Notes: a model not told the origin generated them from the sequence alone. 64,000 bases of DNA from CAZJWC01 sp964550125 (GCA_964550125.1 CAZJWC010000002.1:160392-224391), one strand, 5' to 3'; positions 33,651-42,842 are shown, numbered from the stretch's first letter. A program made the numbers and translations.

Positions 33651-36026
33651 ATGTATCAAGTAATTAAGAGAGACGGTAAAGTGGTTGAATTTGGGTTGGA
33701 GAAAATTAAAGTAGCAATTGAGAAGGCTTTTGAATCTGTGGGTAGAAAATGTCATCCTGCAGTAATTGATTTGTTAGTACTTAAAGTAACTGCACATTTT
33801 GAACCTAAAATTGTGGATAACGGGCTAATTTCAGTAGAAGATATTCAAGATAGCGTTGAAGTAGTTCTAATTCAAGCAGGTTATGTAGATGTAGCAAAGA
33901 GTTATATTTTATATAGAAAACAACACGAAAAAATGCGTGATATTAAATCAACGATTTTGGACTATAAGGACACCGTTGATAATTATGTTAAGGTTGCTGA
34001 CTGGCGTGTTAAGGAAAACTCAACTGTAACTTATTCAGTTGGTGGACTAATTTTAAACAATTCAGGTGCAATCACAGCAAACTATTGGTTGAGTGAAATC
34101 TATGACGAGCAAATTGCAAAGGCACATAGAGAGGCTGATATTCATATTCATGATTTATCAATGCTTACAGGTTATTGTGCAGGTTGGTCGCTAAAACAAC
34201 TAATTCAAGAAGGTTTAGGTGGTATTTCTGGTAAAATTACATCAGCACCTGCATCACACCTTTCAACTTTATGTAACCAAATGGTAAACTTTTTAGGTAT
34301 TATGCAAAATGAGTGGGCAGGAGCACAGGCTTTTTCATCATTTGATACTTATTTAGCGCCCTTTGTAAAAGTGGATAATCTTAGTTATAAAGAAGTTAAA
34401 CAATGTATTCAATCTTTTATATATGGTGTAAATACGCCTTCTCGTTGGGGTACTCAAGCACCATTTACAAACATCACTTTGGACTGGGTTGTTCCTAGTG
34501 ACCTTGCTGAATTAAATGCAATAGTTGGTGGAAAAGAACAAAACTTTAAGTACAAAGATTGTGTTGATGAAATGGCAATGATAAATAAAGCGTTTATTGA
34601 AGTTATGGTTGAAGGGGACGCTAACGGTCGTGGTTTCCAATATCCTATTCCCACATACTCAATTACAAAAGATTTTGACTGGTCGGATACTGAAAATAAT
34701 AGATTGCTTTTTGAAATGACTTCAAAATATGGTACTCCATATTTTTCAAACTATATCAATTCTGATATGGAACCCAGTGATGTAAGAAGTATGTGCTGCA
34801 GATTGCGTCTTGACCTTCGTGAACTTCGCAAAAAGTCAGGTGGTTTCTTTGGCAGTGGTGAAAGTACTGGTTCAATCGGTGTTGTAACAATCAATATGCC
34901 TAGAATTGCTTATCTTTCAAAGAGTGAAGGGGAATTTTTCGATAGACTAAAAACTTTAATGGATATTTCAGCCCGTTCATTACACATAAAAAGAGAGGTT
35001 ATAACTAAACTTTTAGAAGAAGGCTTATATCCTTATACAAAGCGTTATCTAGGTGCTTTTGGCAACCACTTCTCAACAATCGGTCTTGTTGGTATGAACG
35101 AGGCTTGTCTAAATGCTAACTGGATTAAAAAGGATTTAACTCAAACTGAAGCACAAGAATTTACTAAAAAAGTTCTTAACTTTATGAGAGAAAAACTTTC
35201 GGATTATCAAGAAGAATACGGCGATTTGTATAACCTTGAAGCAACTCCTGCTGAAAGCACTTCATTTCGTCTTGCAAAGCACGATAAAAAGCGTTATCCT
35301 AACATTATTACGGCAAATGACAATAGTGGCGTTCCTTATTATACGAACTCATCACACTTGCCCGTTGGTTATACTGAAGATATTTTTGACGCTTTAGATA
35401 TTCAAGACGAATTGCAAACTTTATACACTTCAGGTACAGTTTTCCATGCCTTCTTAGGGCAGAAAACTCCTGACTGGAAATCAACTGCTGACCTAATTAG
35501 AAAAATTGCTCAAAATTACAAATTGCCTTATTATACAATATCGCCTACTTATTCAATTTGTAAGGACCACGGCTATATTGCAGGAGAACACTTTACTTGC
35601 CCTACTTGTGGACAAAAGGCAGAGGTATATAGTAGAATTACAGGCTACTATCGTCCTGTGCAAAACTGGAACGATGGCAAAACTCAAGAGTTTAAAGATA
35701 GAAAAGTTTATAAGGTTGATTTTGATAAACTAAATGACGAATCTTGCAAATGTGAAAGTAAAGTTGAGGTTCAATCTCAAAATGTTGATATGAACGGACT
35801 AATGCTTTTCACAACTAAAACTTGTCCTAATTGTAAAATGGCAAAAATGATGCTTGAAAAGGCAAATATTTCATACACTGCAATAGACGCAGAAGATGAA
35901 AAGGAAACTACTATCAAGTATGCTGTTAAAAAAGCCCCCACTTTGTTGGTATCAACTTCACGTGGTGTTGAAAGATATGAAAACGCCTCAGACATCAAAA
36001 AATACATTGAAAGCAGTAGAGCATAA
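33651..36026 (+). CDS. nrdD: Anaerobic ribonucleoside-triphosphate reductase fused to a glutaredoxin-like domain
   Basis: Class III ribonucleotide reductase that makes deoxynucleotides without oxygen using a glycyl radical. Residues 1-90 are an ATP-cone regulatory domain (VIKRDGKVVEFGLEKI). The large catalytic barrel follows, then a zinc-type Cys cluster (ICKDHGYIAG, FTCPTCG) and the radical-site loop SRITGYYRP, where Gly665 is the probable radical residue. Residues 717-791 are an extra glutaredoxin-like domain (LMLFTTKTCPNCKMAK) with the redox pair Cys725/Cys728, and a CKC pair sits just before it. Plain NrdD enzymes end at about residue 700. Three bases separate it from the thioredoxin reductase gene. 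Confidence 0.96.
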   Translation: MYQVIKRDGKVVEFGLEKIKVAIEKAFESVGRKCHPAVIDLLVLKVTAHFEPKIVDNGLISVEDIQDSVEVVLIQAGYVDVAKSYILYRKQHEKMRDIKSTILDYKDTVDNYVKVADWRVKENSTVTYSVGGLILNNSGAITANYWLSEIYDEQIAKAHREADIHIHDLSMLTGYCAGWSLKQLIQEGLGGISGKITSAPASHLSTLCNQMVNFLGIMQNEWAGAQAFSSFDTYLAPFVKVDNLSYKEVKQCIQSFIYGVNTPSRWGTQAPFTNITLDWVVPSDLAELNAIVGGKEQNFKYKDCVDEMAMINKAFIEVMVEGDANGRGFQYPIPTYSITKDFDWSDTENNRLLFEMTSKYGTPYFSNYINSDMEPSDVRSMCCRLRLDLRELRKKSGGFFGSGESTGSIGVVTINMPRIAYLSKSEGEFFDRLKTLMDISARSLHIKREVITKLLEEGLYPYTKRYLGAFGNHFSTIGLVGMNEACLNANWIKKDLTQTEAQEFTKKVLNFMREKLSDYQEEYGDLYNLEATPAESTSFRLAKHDKKRYPNIITANDNSGVPYYTNSSHLPVGYTEDIFDALDIQDELQTLYTSGTVFHAFLGQKTPDWKSTADLIRKIAQNYKLPYYTISPTYSICKDHGYIAGEHFTCPTCGQKAEVYSRITGYYRPVQNWNDGKTQEFKDRKVYKVDFDKLNDESCKCESKVEVQSQNVDMNGLMLFTTKTCPNCKMAKMMLEKANISYTAIDAEDEKETTIKYAVKKAPTLLVSTSRGVERYENASDIKKYIESSRA

Positions 36027-36028
36027 TT

Positions 36029-36940
36029 ATGGTAGATATTATAGTTATAGGTGCAGGTGCAGCAGGTATGACTGCTGCACTCTACGCCTTGAGAAATGGT
36101 AAATCTGTTTTAGTTTTAGAGGGGGAAACTCTAGGAGGACAAATTGCAAGTTCACCTAAAGTTGAAAACTTCCCCACAATTCCACAAATTAGTGGACAAG
36201 AATTTGCCGATAAGTTGTTTGAACAAATTACTTCAAAAGGTGCTGACTTTGAACTTGAAAAAGTTGAAGGCATTGAAAAGATTGACGGCATTTTTAATGT
36301 AAAAACGGACTATGGTGTTCATCAAGCAAAGTCGGTAATTATCGCTGCAGGTGTAAAGCATAAAAAGTTTGGTTATGCAAATGAGGACGAACTTGTTGGT
36401 AAGGGTGTTTCATACTGTGCAATCTGCGATGGACCTTTTTATAAAGGGGAGGAGGTTGCGTTGATAGGTGATGCAAATACGGCTCTCCAATATGCACTCC
36501 TTTTGTCAGGTTACTGTGCAAAAGTTAAGTTATTCACTTTGTTTGATAAGTTTTTTGCTGACGGTGCTTTACAGGAAGCAGTTTTAAAAAATGAAAAAAT
36601 AGAGTGGGTAAAAAATGTTTCATTGCAAGAGTTTATTGCTGATGATGAACTTAAAGCACTTCGCTTTAAAAATATGAAAGATAACAGTGAGTTTGTTTAT
36701 AATACAAGAGGTTGTTTTGTTGCCATCGGTCAAGTACCTGATAACAAATGTTTTGCAAACCTTGTTGATTTAGATGCTCAAGGTTATATCGTTGCAGACG
36801 AAAGTTGTACTACAAAAACGGAAGGTTTATTTGTAGCAGGCGATTGTCGTACTAAAAAGGTAAGACAGCTTACAACTGCAAGTGCTGACGGTGCAATCGC
36901 TGCAACTTCTGCTTGTCAATATCTTTTAAAAAACGAATAA
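36029..36940 (+). CDS. trxB: Thioredoxin reductase-like flavoprotein lacking NADPH motifs
   Basis: A 303-residue FAD protein of the low-molecular-weight thioredoxin reductase fold. The FAD motif VIGAGAAGMTAALYA is intact and the redox pair is C130-A-I-C133. The second nucleotide site is abnormal: GxGxxA reads GDANTA, and the HRRxxxR phosphate clamp reads TLFDKFF. Loss of both is the hallmark of pyridine-nucleotide-independent thioredoxin reductases of anaerobes, one group of which takes electrons from ferredoxin. Gene position directly after the NrdD-glutaredoxin fusion suggests it reduces that domain. The C-terminal FAD segment GLFVAGDCR is normal. Confidence 0.92.
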   Translation: MVDIIVIGAGAAGMTAALYALRNGKSVLVLEGETLGGQIASSPKVENFPTIPQISGQEFADKLFEQITSKGADFELEKVEGIEKIDGIFNVKTDYGVHQAKSVIIAAGVKHKKFGYANEDELVGKGVSYCAICDGPFYKGEEVALIGDANTALQYALLLSGYCAKVKLFTLFDKFFADGALQEAVLKNEKIEWVKNVSLQEFIADDELKALRFKNMKDNSEFVYNTRGCFVAIGQVPDNKCFANLVDLDAQGYIVADESCTTKTEGLFVAGDCRTKKVRQLTTASADGAIAATSACQYLLKNE

Positions 36941-36950
36941 AAATATTAAG

Positions 36951-36978
36951 GACAGCCCGTTTTTAAGGCTGTCTTTTT
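36951..36978 (+). terminator. Terminator of nrdD-trxB
   Basis: GACAGCC and GGCTGTC form a 7-bp stem with a 9-base loop, followed by TTTTT. Confidence 0.82.
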
Positions 36979-36989
36979 AAGGAGAAATT

Positions 36990-37262
36990 ATGGAAGATAA
37001 AAAAATTCAAGATGACGCTGAAGAAAATTGTGGTAGACGATTGAACTTCTTTTTAGAAAATGCAGAAAAAATGTTAAACATCATATTAACAATCTTTATA
37101 GCATCTGCAATTATATACTTTATTTCAAGTATGTTTTACACTTTTTCTTTTGGGACATTTTTAAAAGTTTGTTCTATAACTGCAATAATAGTTGCCTGTG
37201 GTTTGGCTGTCAATCAAATAGGTAAACTAATTTGTAGATTGATTAAAGAGATGAAGCCATAA
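36990..37262 (+). CDS. Small two-helix membrane protein, 90 residues
   Basis: After a charged N-terminus (MEDKKIQDDAEEN), residues 28-50 and 55-78 form two hydrophobic helices separated by a short Phe/Thr turn, followed by a basic end. GGAGAA lies before the ATG at 36990. It lies between the trxB terminator and a shared convergent terminator, so it may be transcribed by read-through. No family recognised. Confidence 0.7.
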   Translation: MEDKKIQDDAEENCGRRLNFFLENAEKMLNIILTIFIASAIIYFISSMFYTFSFGTFLKVCSITAIIVACGLAVNQIGKLICRLIKEMKP

Positions 37263-37282
37263 CAAAAGGAATTATAAATTAG

Positions 37283-37312
37283 AAAAACACGACTTTTTAA
37301 GTCGTGTTTTTT
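37283..37312. terminator. Bidirectional terminator between the 90-residue gene and nrdG
   Basis: AAAAACACGACTT and AAGTCGTGTTTTT form a perfect 13-bp stem with a TTT loop. Confidence 0.92.
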
Positions 37313-38006
37313 AGTCGTATCCTCTTAAAATTACTTTTTCAATGTCTTTACTTAAAATAGATTTCCATTTTTCAGCAGTTGATTTATCTACTTCAGTTAA
37401 GTTTTGCTGTATGCAACTACCTGTGTCTTTAAATTTTTGCAAAAAGTATTTCTTGCTTCCTTTAAGCCACTTGCCTATCTCAACTATATCCTTTTCAGTG
37501 TGTAGTTCGTTGATAATAGTAGTTCTAAACTCATAGGGTAAATTGTTGCTTTTAAGTATCTCAATACTTTTTTTAACGGATGTTAGGTTAAAATTTTCAA
37601 TTCCAACAGCCAAGGAATAACCCTCAGGACTGCTTTTAATGTCCATTGCAATGTAGTCAATCAATCCCTCGTCAATTAACTCTTGCAATAAATCGGGGTT
37701 ACTGCCGTTAGTGTCAAGCTTAGTTAAATATCCCAGTTCTTTTATTTTTTTTAAAAAGGTTTTTAAATCTTTTTGCAAGGTAGGTTCGCCACCACTTATA
37801 CATACTCCGTCTAAAATCCCCTTTCTCTTTTTTAAAAATTTTAAAATTTCATCTTCATCAATCAAAGGTTGGTTTTTTACATCTAGTACCAATGGAGAGT
37901 TATGACAAAAAGGACATCTAAAATTACAGCCACTTGAAAAGGTGGTACAGCATAGATGTTCGTCAAAATCTACAAGCGAAAGTTTTTCTAATCCGTTTAT
38001 AATCAT
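37311..38006 (-). CDS. nrdG: Anaerobic ribonucleotide reductase activating protein (radical SAM)
   Basis: Radical SAM enzyme that installs the glycyl radical on NrdD. The 231-residue protein has the CNFRCPFCHN motif (CxxxCxxC) near residue 27 and the SAM-binding GGEPTLQ. Its length and the sequence GLEKLSLVDFDE at the start fit the longer NrdG form of anaerobes, related to pyruvate formate-lyase activases. It is convergent to nrdD, not downstream of it, and has its own consensus promoter without visible NrdR boxes. Confidence 0.9.
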   Translation of the reverse strand: MIINGLEKLSLVDFDEHLCCTTFSSGCNFRCPFCHNSPLVLDVKNQPLIDEDEILKFLKKRKGILDGVCISGGEPTLQKDLKTFLKKIKELGYLTKLDTNGSNPDLLQELIDEGLIDYIAMDIKSSPEGYSLAVGIENFNLTSVKKSIEILKSNNLPYEFRTTIINELHTEKDIVEIGKWLKGSKKYFLQKFKDTGSCIQQNLTEVDKSTAEKWKSILSKDIEKVILRGYD

Positions 38007-38025
38007 ATTGCACCTTCTTTATTAT

Positions 38026-38054
38026 AGTATATATAAAAGCCTAATAAATGTCAA
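38026..38054 (-). promoter_or_regulatory. Promoter of nrdG
   Basis: On the minus strand TTGACA (38054-38049), 17 bases, TATACT (38031-38026). Confidence 0.85.
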
Positions 38055-38065
38055 TGTGGCAAAAT

Positions 38066-38100
38066 AATAAAACAGGCAACTTTTTATAAGTTGTCTGTTT
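38066..38100 (-). terminator. Terminator of the glyS-membrane protein unit
   Basis: AAACAGGCAACTT and AAGTTGTCTGTTT pair over 13 bp with one mismatch or wobble, with TTTTATTATTTT after it on the minus strand. Confidence 0.8.
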
Positions 38101-39250
38101 ATATAAATAACCAATTTATAGGATTTTCCGTATAAAATAAATTGCAAATTGTTGAGTTTTCTGCATATTGATTAAACATCTCTAGTGCTGGAGTTCCGTT
38201 TACTGCAAACAAAATTCCTCCAAGTAAAAGTAACCCACAAGTGATTAGCAAAAAAACAGCCACTCCACCTAAAATACTATCTAGCGTAAAGAAAAATTTT
38301 TTTTCTCTTACATTTGCAAAAGCAACGTTCGTTCCCTTGTAAATAAAGTGAGAGATTAGTATTAAAAGCACGCCAATTACTATGATAAATAAGATGTTTG
38401 AAATAAGCATTGCAATATCGTTAGCAACGATAAAACCGAAAATGTTTTTTACACCCTCCATTACGGCTGTTGTTTCACTTAAAAAATCTACATTAGTTCT
38501 TAATATTTCAGCAAATTTTTCCGTAAGACTTGAAAACAAGGAATTTTCCACAACTAGCAGGTATGCCCCTATTACTGAAAATATTATCATCACAATGTGT
38601 AGCACTTTCCACAACTTACAGCAAAGCCCTGTTTTATAACCTATCACGGTAATGCTTGTATAAAAGACGCCTATAAGCAAGATGTCAAAAATATGAGGCT
38701 TTAATTCTAGCCAGAATACGCTGTTATAAAAGGTTGCAAAACTTGAAGTTATTGCTACAAGATTTAAACAATCAAAAGCACTAAAAAGGATAAGCACCGT
38801 TATAAAAAATATAACTAGTCCGTTTATAACTCCGTTTATGCCACCCAGCATCTTGTTCCCAAAAACATAAAGCGAAGTTACCTTTTTAGGTTGAATAGGC
38901 TCAAAGTCTCCCTTTATTTGATTGATAAACAACTCGTCTTCTTCATTGTTTTCAGTTTCATTTGAAATCAGTCCATGCACACCGTCCGATAAAACGCTCA
39001 CTTTACTTTTAATTGCCTTTAATACAAAAGTGATTATTAACGAGGTTGCCACGCTTATAACCATTTTTAATAAAAAGTCAAGCAGGTTGTCGTTTAGACT
39101 TGGCAGAAAGGAAAGTACAAAAAGTACAAATGCCGAAATTAGTGAAAAACCTAATCCCCACCATTTGCTTTTTACAAACCCCTTTGCAAAGCCCATACAA
39201 AAACCGACTACGATTACAAGTACTGATATCGCTATCATTACATACAACAT
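38099..39250 (-). CDS. Polytopic membrane protein, possibly CvpA-like
   Basis: A 383-residue protein with about eight hydrophobic segments. The first 75 residues (GFAKGFVKSKWWGLGFSLI) and the LGGINGVINGLV segment near residue 135 resemble CvpA/colicin V production family proteins, which have four such helices; here the pattern seems to occur twice, with LDSILGGVAVFLL near residue 320, suggesting a duplicated or extended version. It has AGGGGA before the ATG and follows glyS after 43 bases on the minus strand, so it shares the glyS promoter. Function unknown. Confidence 0.78.
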   Translation of the reverse strand: MLYVMIAISVLVIVVGFCMGFAKGFVKSKWWGLGFSLISAFVLFVLSFLPSLNDNLLDFLLKMVISVATSLIITFVLKAIKSKVSVLSDGVHGLISNETENNEEDELFINQIKGDFEPIQPKKVTSLYVFGNKMLGGINGVINGLVIFFITVLILFSAFDCLNLVAITSSFATFYNSVFWLELKPHIFDILLIGVFYTSITVIGYKTGLCCKLWKVLHIVMIIFSVIGAYLLVVENSLFSSLTEKFAEILRTNVDFLSETTAVMEGVKNIFGFIVANDIAMLISNILFIIVIGVLLILISHFIYKGTNVAFANVREKKFFFTLDSILGGVAVFLLITCGLLLLGGILFAVNGTPALEMFNQYAENSTICNLFYTENPINWLFI

Positions 39251-39293
39251 TACTTTCCCCTTATCCTCACCAACTAACTACTAAAAATTGTTG

Positions 39294-40673
39294 TTAAAAT
39301 TTAATACTATTTTGTATGTATGAAGCCAGTTCATTTACGTCAAGTCTAATTTGTGCCATCGTGTCTCTATCTCTTATGGTAACAGTGTTGTTTTCCAAAG
39401 TGTCAAAGTCGATGGTTACGCAATAGGGAGTACCTATTTCATCTTGACGGCGATATCTTTTACCGATTGAACCTGCCTCATCATAAGTAACCATAAATTG
39501 TTTTGATAATTCTTTATATATCTCTTTTGCCTTTTCGCTCAAATTCTTTTGTAAGGGCAATACGGCAACTTTATATGCAGCAACAGCAGGGTGGAAGTGC
39601 ATAACTACACGAGTTTCACCACCCTCAAGTTCTTCCTCATCATAAGCCTCTGCGAGTGTAGCAAGCATTAGTCTGTCAGCGCCTATTGAGTACTCAATAA
39701 CATAAGGAATAAACTTTTCATTGGTGATAGGATCCATATAAAGCATACTCTTTCCACTATATTCTTGGTGGCGTGAAAGGTCATAATTTGTTCTATTGTG
39801 TATTCCGTTAAGTTCACTCCAACCGATAGGGAATAGGTATTGTATATCACAAGCACATTTTGCGTAGTGTGCAAGTTTGTCGTGGTCGTGATATCTTAAA
39901 TGTTCTCTATCAAAGCCTAAATCAAGCAAAAAGTCCATTGCCTTTTTCTTGTATTCTTCATAATATTCTATATCAGTGCCCTCTTTACAAAACCATTGAT
40001 GTTCCATTTGCTCAAACTCTATAGTTCTAAAAATAAAGTTACCAGGGGTGATTTCATTTCTAAAAGCCTTACCTATTTGTGCAATACCAAAGGGAACTTT
40101 TGCTCTTGTCGTTCTTTGAACGTTCAAGAAGTTTACAAACTCACCTTGTGCAGTTTCAGGGCGTAAGAAAATTTTATTTTGGTTATCTCCTGTAACACCA
40201 CGAGAGGTTTCAAACATCAAATTGAATTGTCTAATTGAAGTAAAGTTGTGGTTGCCACAGTTAGGACAGTTAACTTTATGTTCCTCAATGTATTTTTCCA
40301 TTTCTTCGTTTGACATAGTGTCCGGGTTTACTTTACCTTTTGAGTGATTTTCAATAAGGTTGTCTGCTCTATGTCTTGTTTTACACTCTTTGCAATCCAT
40401 TAAAGGATCTGTGAAAGATTGTGTATGACCTGATGCGTCCCAAACTCTTGAGTTCATTAAAATAGCAGCGTCCACACCGTATGAGTTGTCGCTTTCTTGA
40501 ACGAGTTTTTTCCACCAAAGACGCTTTAAATTGTTTTTTATTTCAACACCGATTGGACCATAGTCCCAAGTGTTTCCCATGCCACCGTATATTTCACTTC
40601 CAGGGAAAATTATTCCTCTTGATTTACATAGGTTTACTATCTTTTCCATAGTAACTGCTTTTTTGTCTGCCAT
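39294..40673 (-). CDS. glyS: Glycyl-tRNA synthetase, single-chain dimeric type
   Basis: Class II enzyme that charges tRNA-Gly. The 459-residue protein starts with the motif-1 region (GIIFPGSEIYGGMGNTWDYGPIG) of which the GGMGNTWDYGP core is diagnostic, has motif 2 in FRNEITPGNFIFRTIEFEQME cut to FRNEITP and FRTIEFEQME, and motif 3 in GADRLM. This is the homodimeric type found in eukaryotes, archaea and many Firmicutes, and not the tetrameric type of E. coli. It is the first gene on its message, expressed from a perfect consensus promoter. Confidence 0.97.
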   Translation of the reverse strand: MADKKAVTMEKIVNLCKSRGIIFPGSEIYGGMGNTWDYGPIGVEIKNNLKRLWWKKLVQESDNSYGVDAAILMNSRVWDASGHTQSFTDPLMDCKECKTRHRADNLIENHSKGKVNPDTMSNEEMEKYIEEHKVNCPNCGNHNFTSIRQFNLMFETSRGVTGDNQNKIFLRPETAQGEFVNFLNVQRTTRAKVPFGIAQIGKAFRNEITPGNFIFRTIEFEQMEHQWFCKEGTDIEYYEEYKKKAMDFLLDLGFDREHLRYHDHDKLAHYAKCACDIQYLFPIGWSELNGIHNRTNYDLSRHQEYSGKSMLYMDPITNEKFIPYVIEYSIGADRLMLATLAEAYDEEELEGGETRVVMHFHPAVAAYKVAVLPLQKNLSEKAKEIYKELSKQFMVTYDEAGSIGKRYRRQDEIGTPYCVTIDFDTLENNTVTIRDRDTMAQIRLDVNELASYIQNSIKF

Positions 40674-40716
40674 AATAGTTCCTTCTTTATAAAATTTTAA
40701 TTTTTTCTCAATAGCA

Positions 40717-40745
40717 ATTATAATAGTTAAGCAAAACTATGTCAA
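40717..40745 (-). promoter_or_regulatory. Promoter of glyS
   Basis: On the minus strand TTGACA (40745-40740), 17 bases, TATAAT (40722-40717): a perfect consensus. No T-box leader is visible between it and the ATG. Confidence 0.92.
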
Positions 40746-40840
40746 GCAAAAGGGGAAAAATCGAAAGCAATATTTATTTAAATGTATTCCCAAAAAATTT
40801 GCAAATTATAAGTAAAAAAGTATTAAAATTTTTAAATATG

Positions 40841-40849
40841 TGTTATAAT
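40841..40849 (+). promoter_or_regulatory. Extended -10 element just before a short gene
   Basis: TGTTATAAT (40841-40849) is an ideal extended -10, but no good -35 lies at 17 bases. Transcription would start near 40856, only a few bases before ATG 40859. Confidence 0.5.
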
Positions 40850-40858
40850 CATTTTGTT

Positions 40859-41161
40859 ATGGTTAGATTGATATTTGAAGAAAAAAGTGGCTATTTAGTC
40901 CACTATAATATTGATGATGAAGGCAAACAACTTTCAATGGGCATTTTAGATGACGGCGAGATGATTACCGACAAATTTTCAATGCTTGAACTTGGTTTTA
41001 GGACGCTTATTATGCAATGCTATAAGCGTTTGATTGAAAATGTAAAAACTAAAGATATTTGGGGGCTTAAACTTGAAAAGTTTGGCTTTCATAAAGAGGG
41101 CGAGTATTATGTCGCAACTCTAGGAGAGTTACGTTTGCCACACGACTGTGAAAATAAATAA
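40859..41161 (+). CDS. Conserved-looking small protein of unknown function
   Basis: About 100 residues from ATG 40859 (MVRLIFEEKSGYLVHYN). Mixed alpha/beta with charged surface and a closing segment YYVATLGELRLPHD. The frame is open to 40739, but the upstream part contains an extended -10 promoter and low-complexity AT-rich DNA, so the shorter form is preferred; ATG 40838 is a third option. No ribosome site precedes ATG 40859, which could mean a leaderless message. It lies 18 bases before fhs and could be in its operon. No family recognised. Confidence 0.68.
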   Translation: MVRLIFEEKSGYLVHYNIDDEGKQLSMGILDDGEMITDKFSMLELGFRTLIMQCYKRLIENVKTKDIWGLKLEKFGFHKEGEYYVATLGELRLPHDCENK

Positions 41162-41179
41162 AACAAGGAGAGTTAATCA

Positions 41180-42829
41180 ATGTTAACGGATATTGAAATT
41201 GCATCACAATGCAAAATGAAGGATATTAGGGAAGTTGCTAAAGAGTTAAATCTTGGCGAAGATGAGTTAGAACTATACGGAAAGTATAAGGCAAAAGTCA
41301 ACGTAAAAAATTTAAATAAAAAAGCAAAACTAATTCTTGTTACTGCGATTAACCCCACAGCCTCAGGTGAGGGAAAAACAACCGTTTCAATCGGGCTTGC
41401 TGACGGTATGAGAAGACTTGGTGAAAAGGTTTGCCTTGCCTTGCGTGAACCCTCTCTAGGTCCAGTTTTTGGTATAAAAGGTGGCGCAGCGGGTGGTGGC
41501 TACGCACAAGTAGTTCCTATGGAAGATATCAACCTACACTTTACAGGAGATTTGCACGCAATTACTGCTTGTAACAACTTGCTTTGTGCAATGATTGATA
41601 ACCACATTTTTCAAGGCAATAGCCTTAATATTGATTTAAACAATATCTATTTTAGAAGATGTTTAGATATGAACGATAGAGCATTGCGTAATATTACGAT
41701 AGGGCAAAAAAAGGAAGGGGTTGAGAGAGAAGAACATTTTGAGATTACAGCCGCTTCGGAAATTATGGCTATCTTGTGTTTAGCAAAAGATTTAGAAGAT
41801 TTAAAAAAGAGAATAGGAAATATTATCGTAGGTTTGAATACTGACGGCAAGTATGTTTATGCAAGAGATTTAAAGGCTGACGGTGCAATGGCTACACTTT
41901 TAAAAGATGCAATTAAACCTAATCTAGTTCAAACGCTTGAAGGAACGCCTGCTTTCGTCCATGGTGGACCTTTCGCAAATATTGCTCACGGTTGCAATAG
42001 TATTAGAGCAACTTATACTGCTATGAGTTTGTCTGATTATACTGTAACGGAGGCTGGTTTCGGTGCTGATTTAGGTGCTCAAAAATTCCTTGATACAAAA
42101 TGTCGTATTGCAGGGATTGAACCCTCTTGCGTTGTAGTTGTAGCAACTGTAAAAGCTTTAAAACTACACGGTGGTGCTGATAAAACTACACTTACAAACG
42201 AGGATTTAGACGCTCTTAAAAAGGGTATGCCAAACCTAATTAAGCATATTGAAAACATTAAAAACGTTTATAAAAAACCTATCGTTGTTGCTTTAAATAG
42301 ATTTGCAACTGACACTCAAGCAGAACTTGATTTAGTTACAAAAATGACAGAGGAGGCAGGTGCAAAGGTTGCCTTTACTGATGTATTTTTGAAAGGTGGT
42401 GAGGGTGGTGAAACTCTTGCTAAAATGGTTATCGATGAGTGTGATAAACCTTCAACTTTAAATTATAGTTATAACTTAACTGATGATGTTAAAACAAAAA
42501 TTAGTGATATAGTTACTAAAATTTACGGTGGTGAAGGGGTTGATTATACTGATGACGCTTTGAGAAAGATTGAAAATATTGAAAAACTTGGCTATAAAGA
42601 TTTACCTATTATTATCGCAAAAACTCAATACTCACTTTCGGATAACAAAAATTTGATTGCACGTCCCACAGGTTTTAGAGTTTTAGTTAAAGATATTATT
42701 TTAAAAGGTGGTGCAGGATTTATCGTTGCAGTTGCCGGTAGTATTATGTTAATGCCAGGTTTAGGTAAAGTGCCTTCGGCAGAACATATTGATATTGACT
42801 GCGAGGGTAATATCGTAGGATTATCATAA
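41180..42829 (+). CDS. fhs: Formate-tetrahydrofolate ligase
   Basis: ATP-dependent enzyme joining formate to tetrahydrofolate, the entry of formate into one-carbon metabolism and a step of the Wood-Ljungdahl methyl branch. The 549-residue protein has the P-loop region PTASGEGKTTVSIGLADG, the GIKGGAAGGGYAQV segment and the FADIGAQKFLD-like AGFGADLGAQKF motif. Length is normal (about 555). AAGGAGAG precedes the ATG. Presence alone does not prove acetogenesis: many Clostridia use it for purine and Met-tRNA formylation. glnS follows after 13 bases. Confidence 0.97.
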   Translation: MLTDIEIASQCKMKDIREVAKELNLGEDELELYGKYKAKVNVKNLNKKAKLILVTAINPTASGEGKTTVSIGLADGMRRLGEKVCLALREPSLGPVFGIKGGAAGGGYAQVVPMEDINLHFTGDLHAITACNNLLCAMIDNHIFQGNSLNIDLNNIYFRRCLDMNDRALRNITIGQKKEGVEREEHFEITAASEIMAILCLAKDLEDLKKRIGNIIVGLNTDGKYVYARDLKADGAMATLLKDAIKPNLVQTLEGTPAFVHGGPFANIAHGCNSIRATYTAMSLSDYTVTEAGFGADLGAQKFLDTKCRIAGIEPSCVVVVATVKALKLHGGADKTTLTNEDLDALKKGMPNLIKHIENIKNVYKKPIVVALNRFATDTQAELDLVTKMTEEAGAKVAFTDVFLKGGEGGETLAKMVIDECDKPSTLNYSYNLTDDVKTKISDIVTKIYGGEGVDYTDDALRKIENIEKLGYKDLPIIIAKTQYSLSDNKNLIARPTGFRVLVKDIILKGGAGFIVAVAGSIMLMPGLGKVPSAEHIDIDCEGNIVGLS

Positions 42830-42842
42830 TTAAGAGGTTTTT

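Noticed and set aside
40674..40738. T-box leader before glyS
   Set aside because: The space between promoter and ATG is about 40 bases and shows none of the T-box stems.
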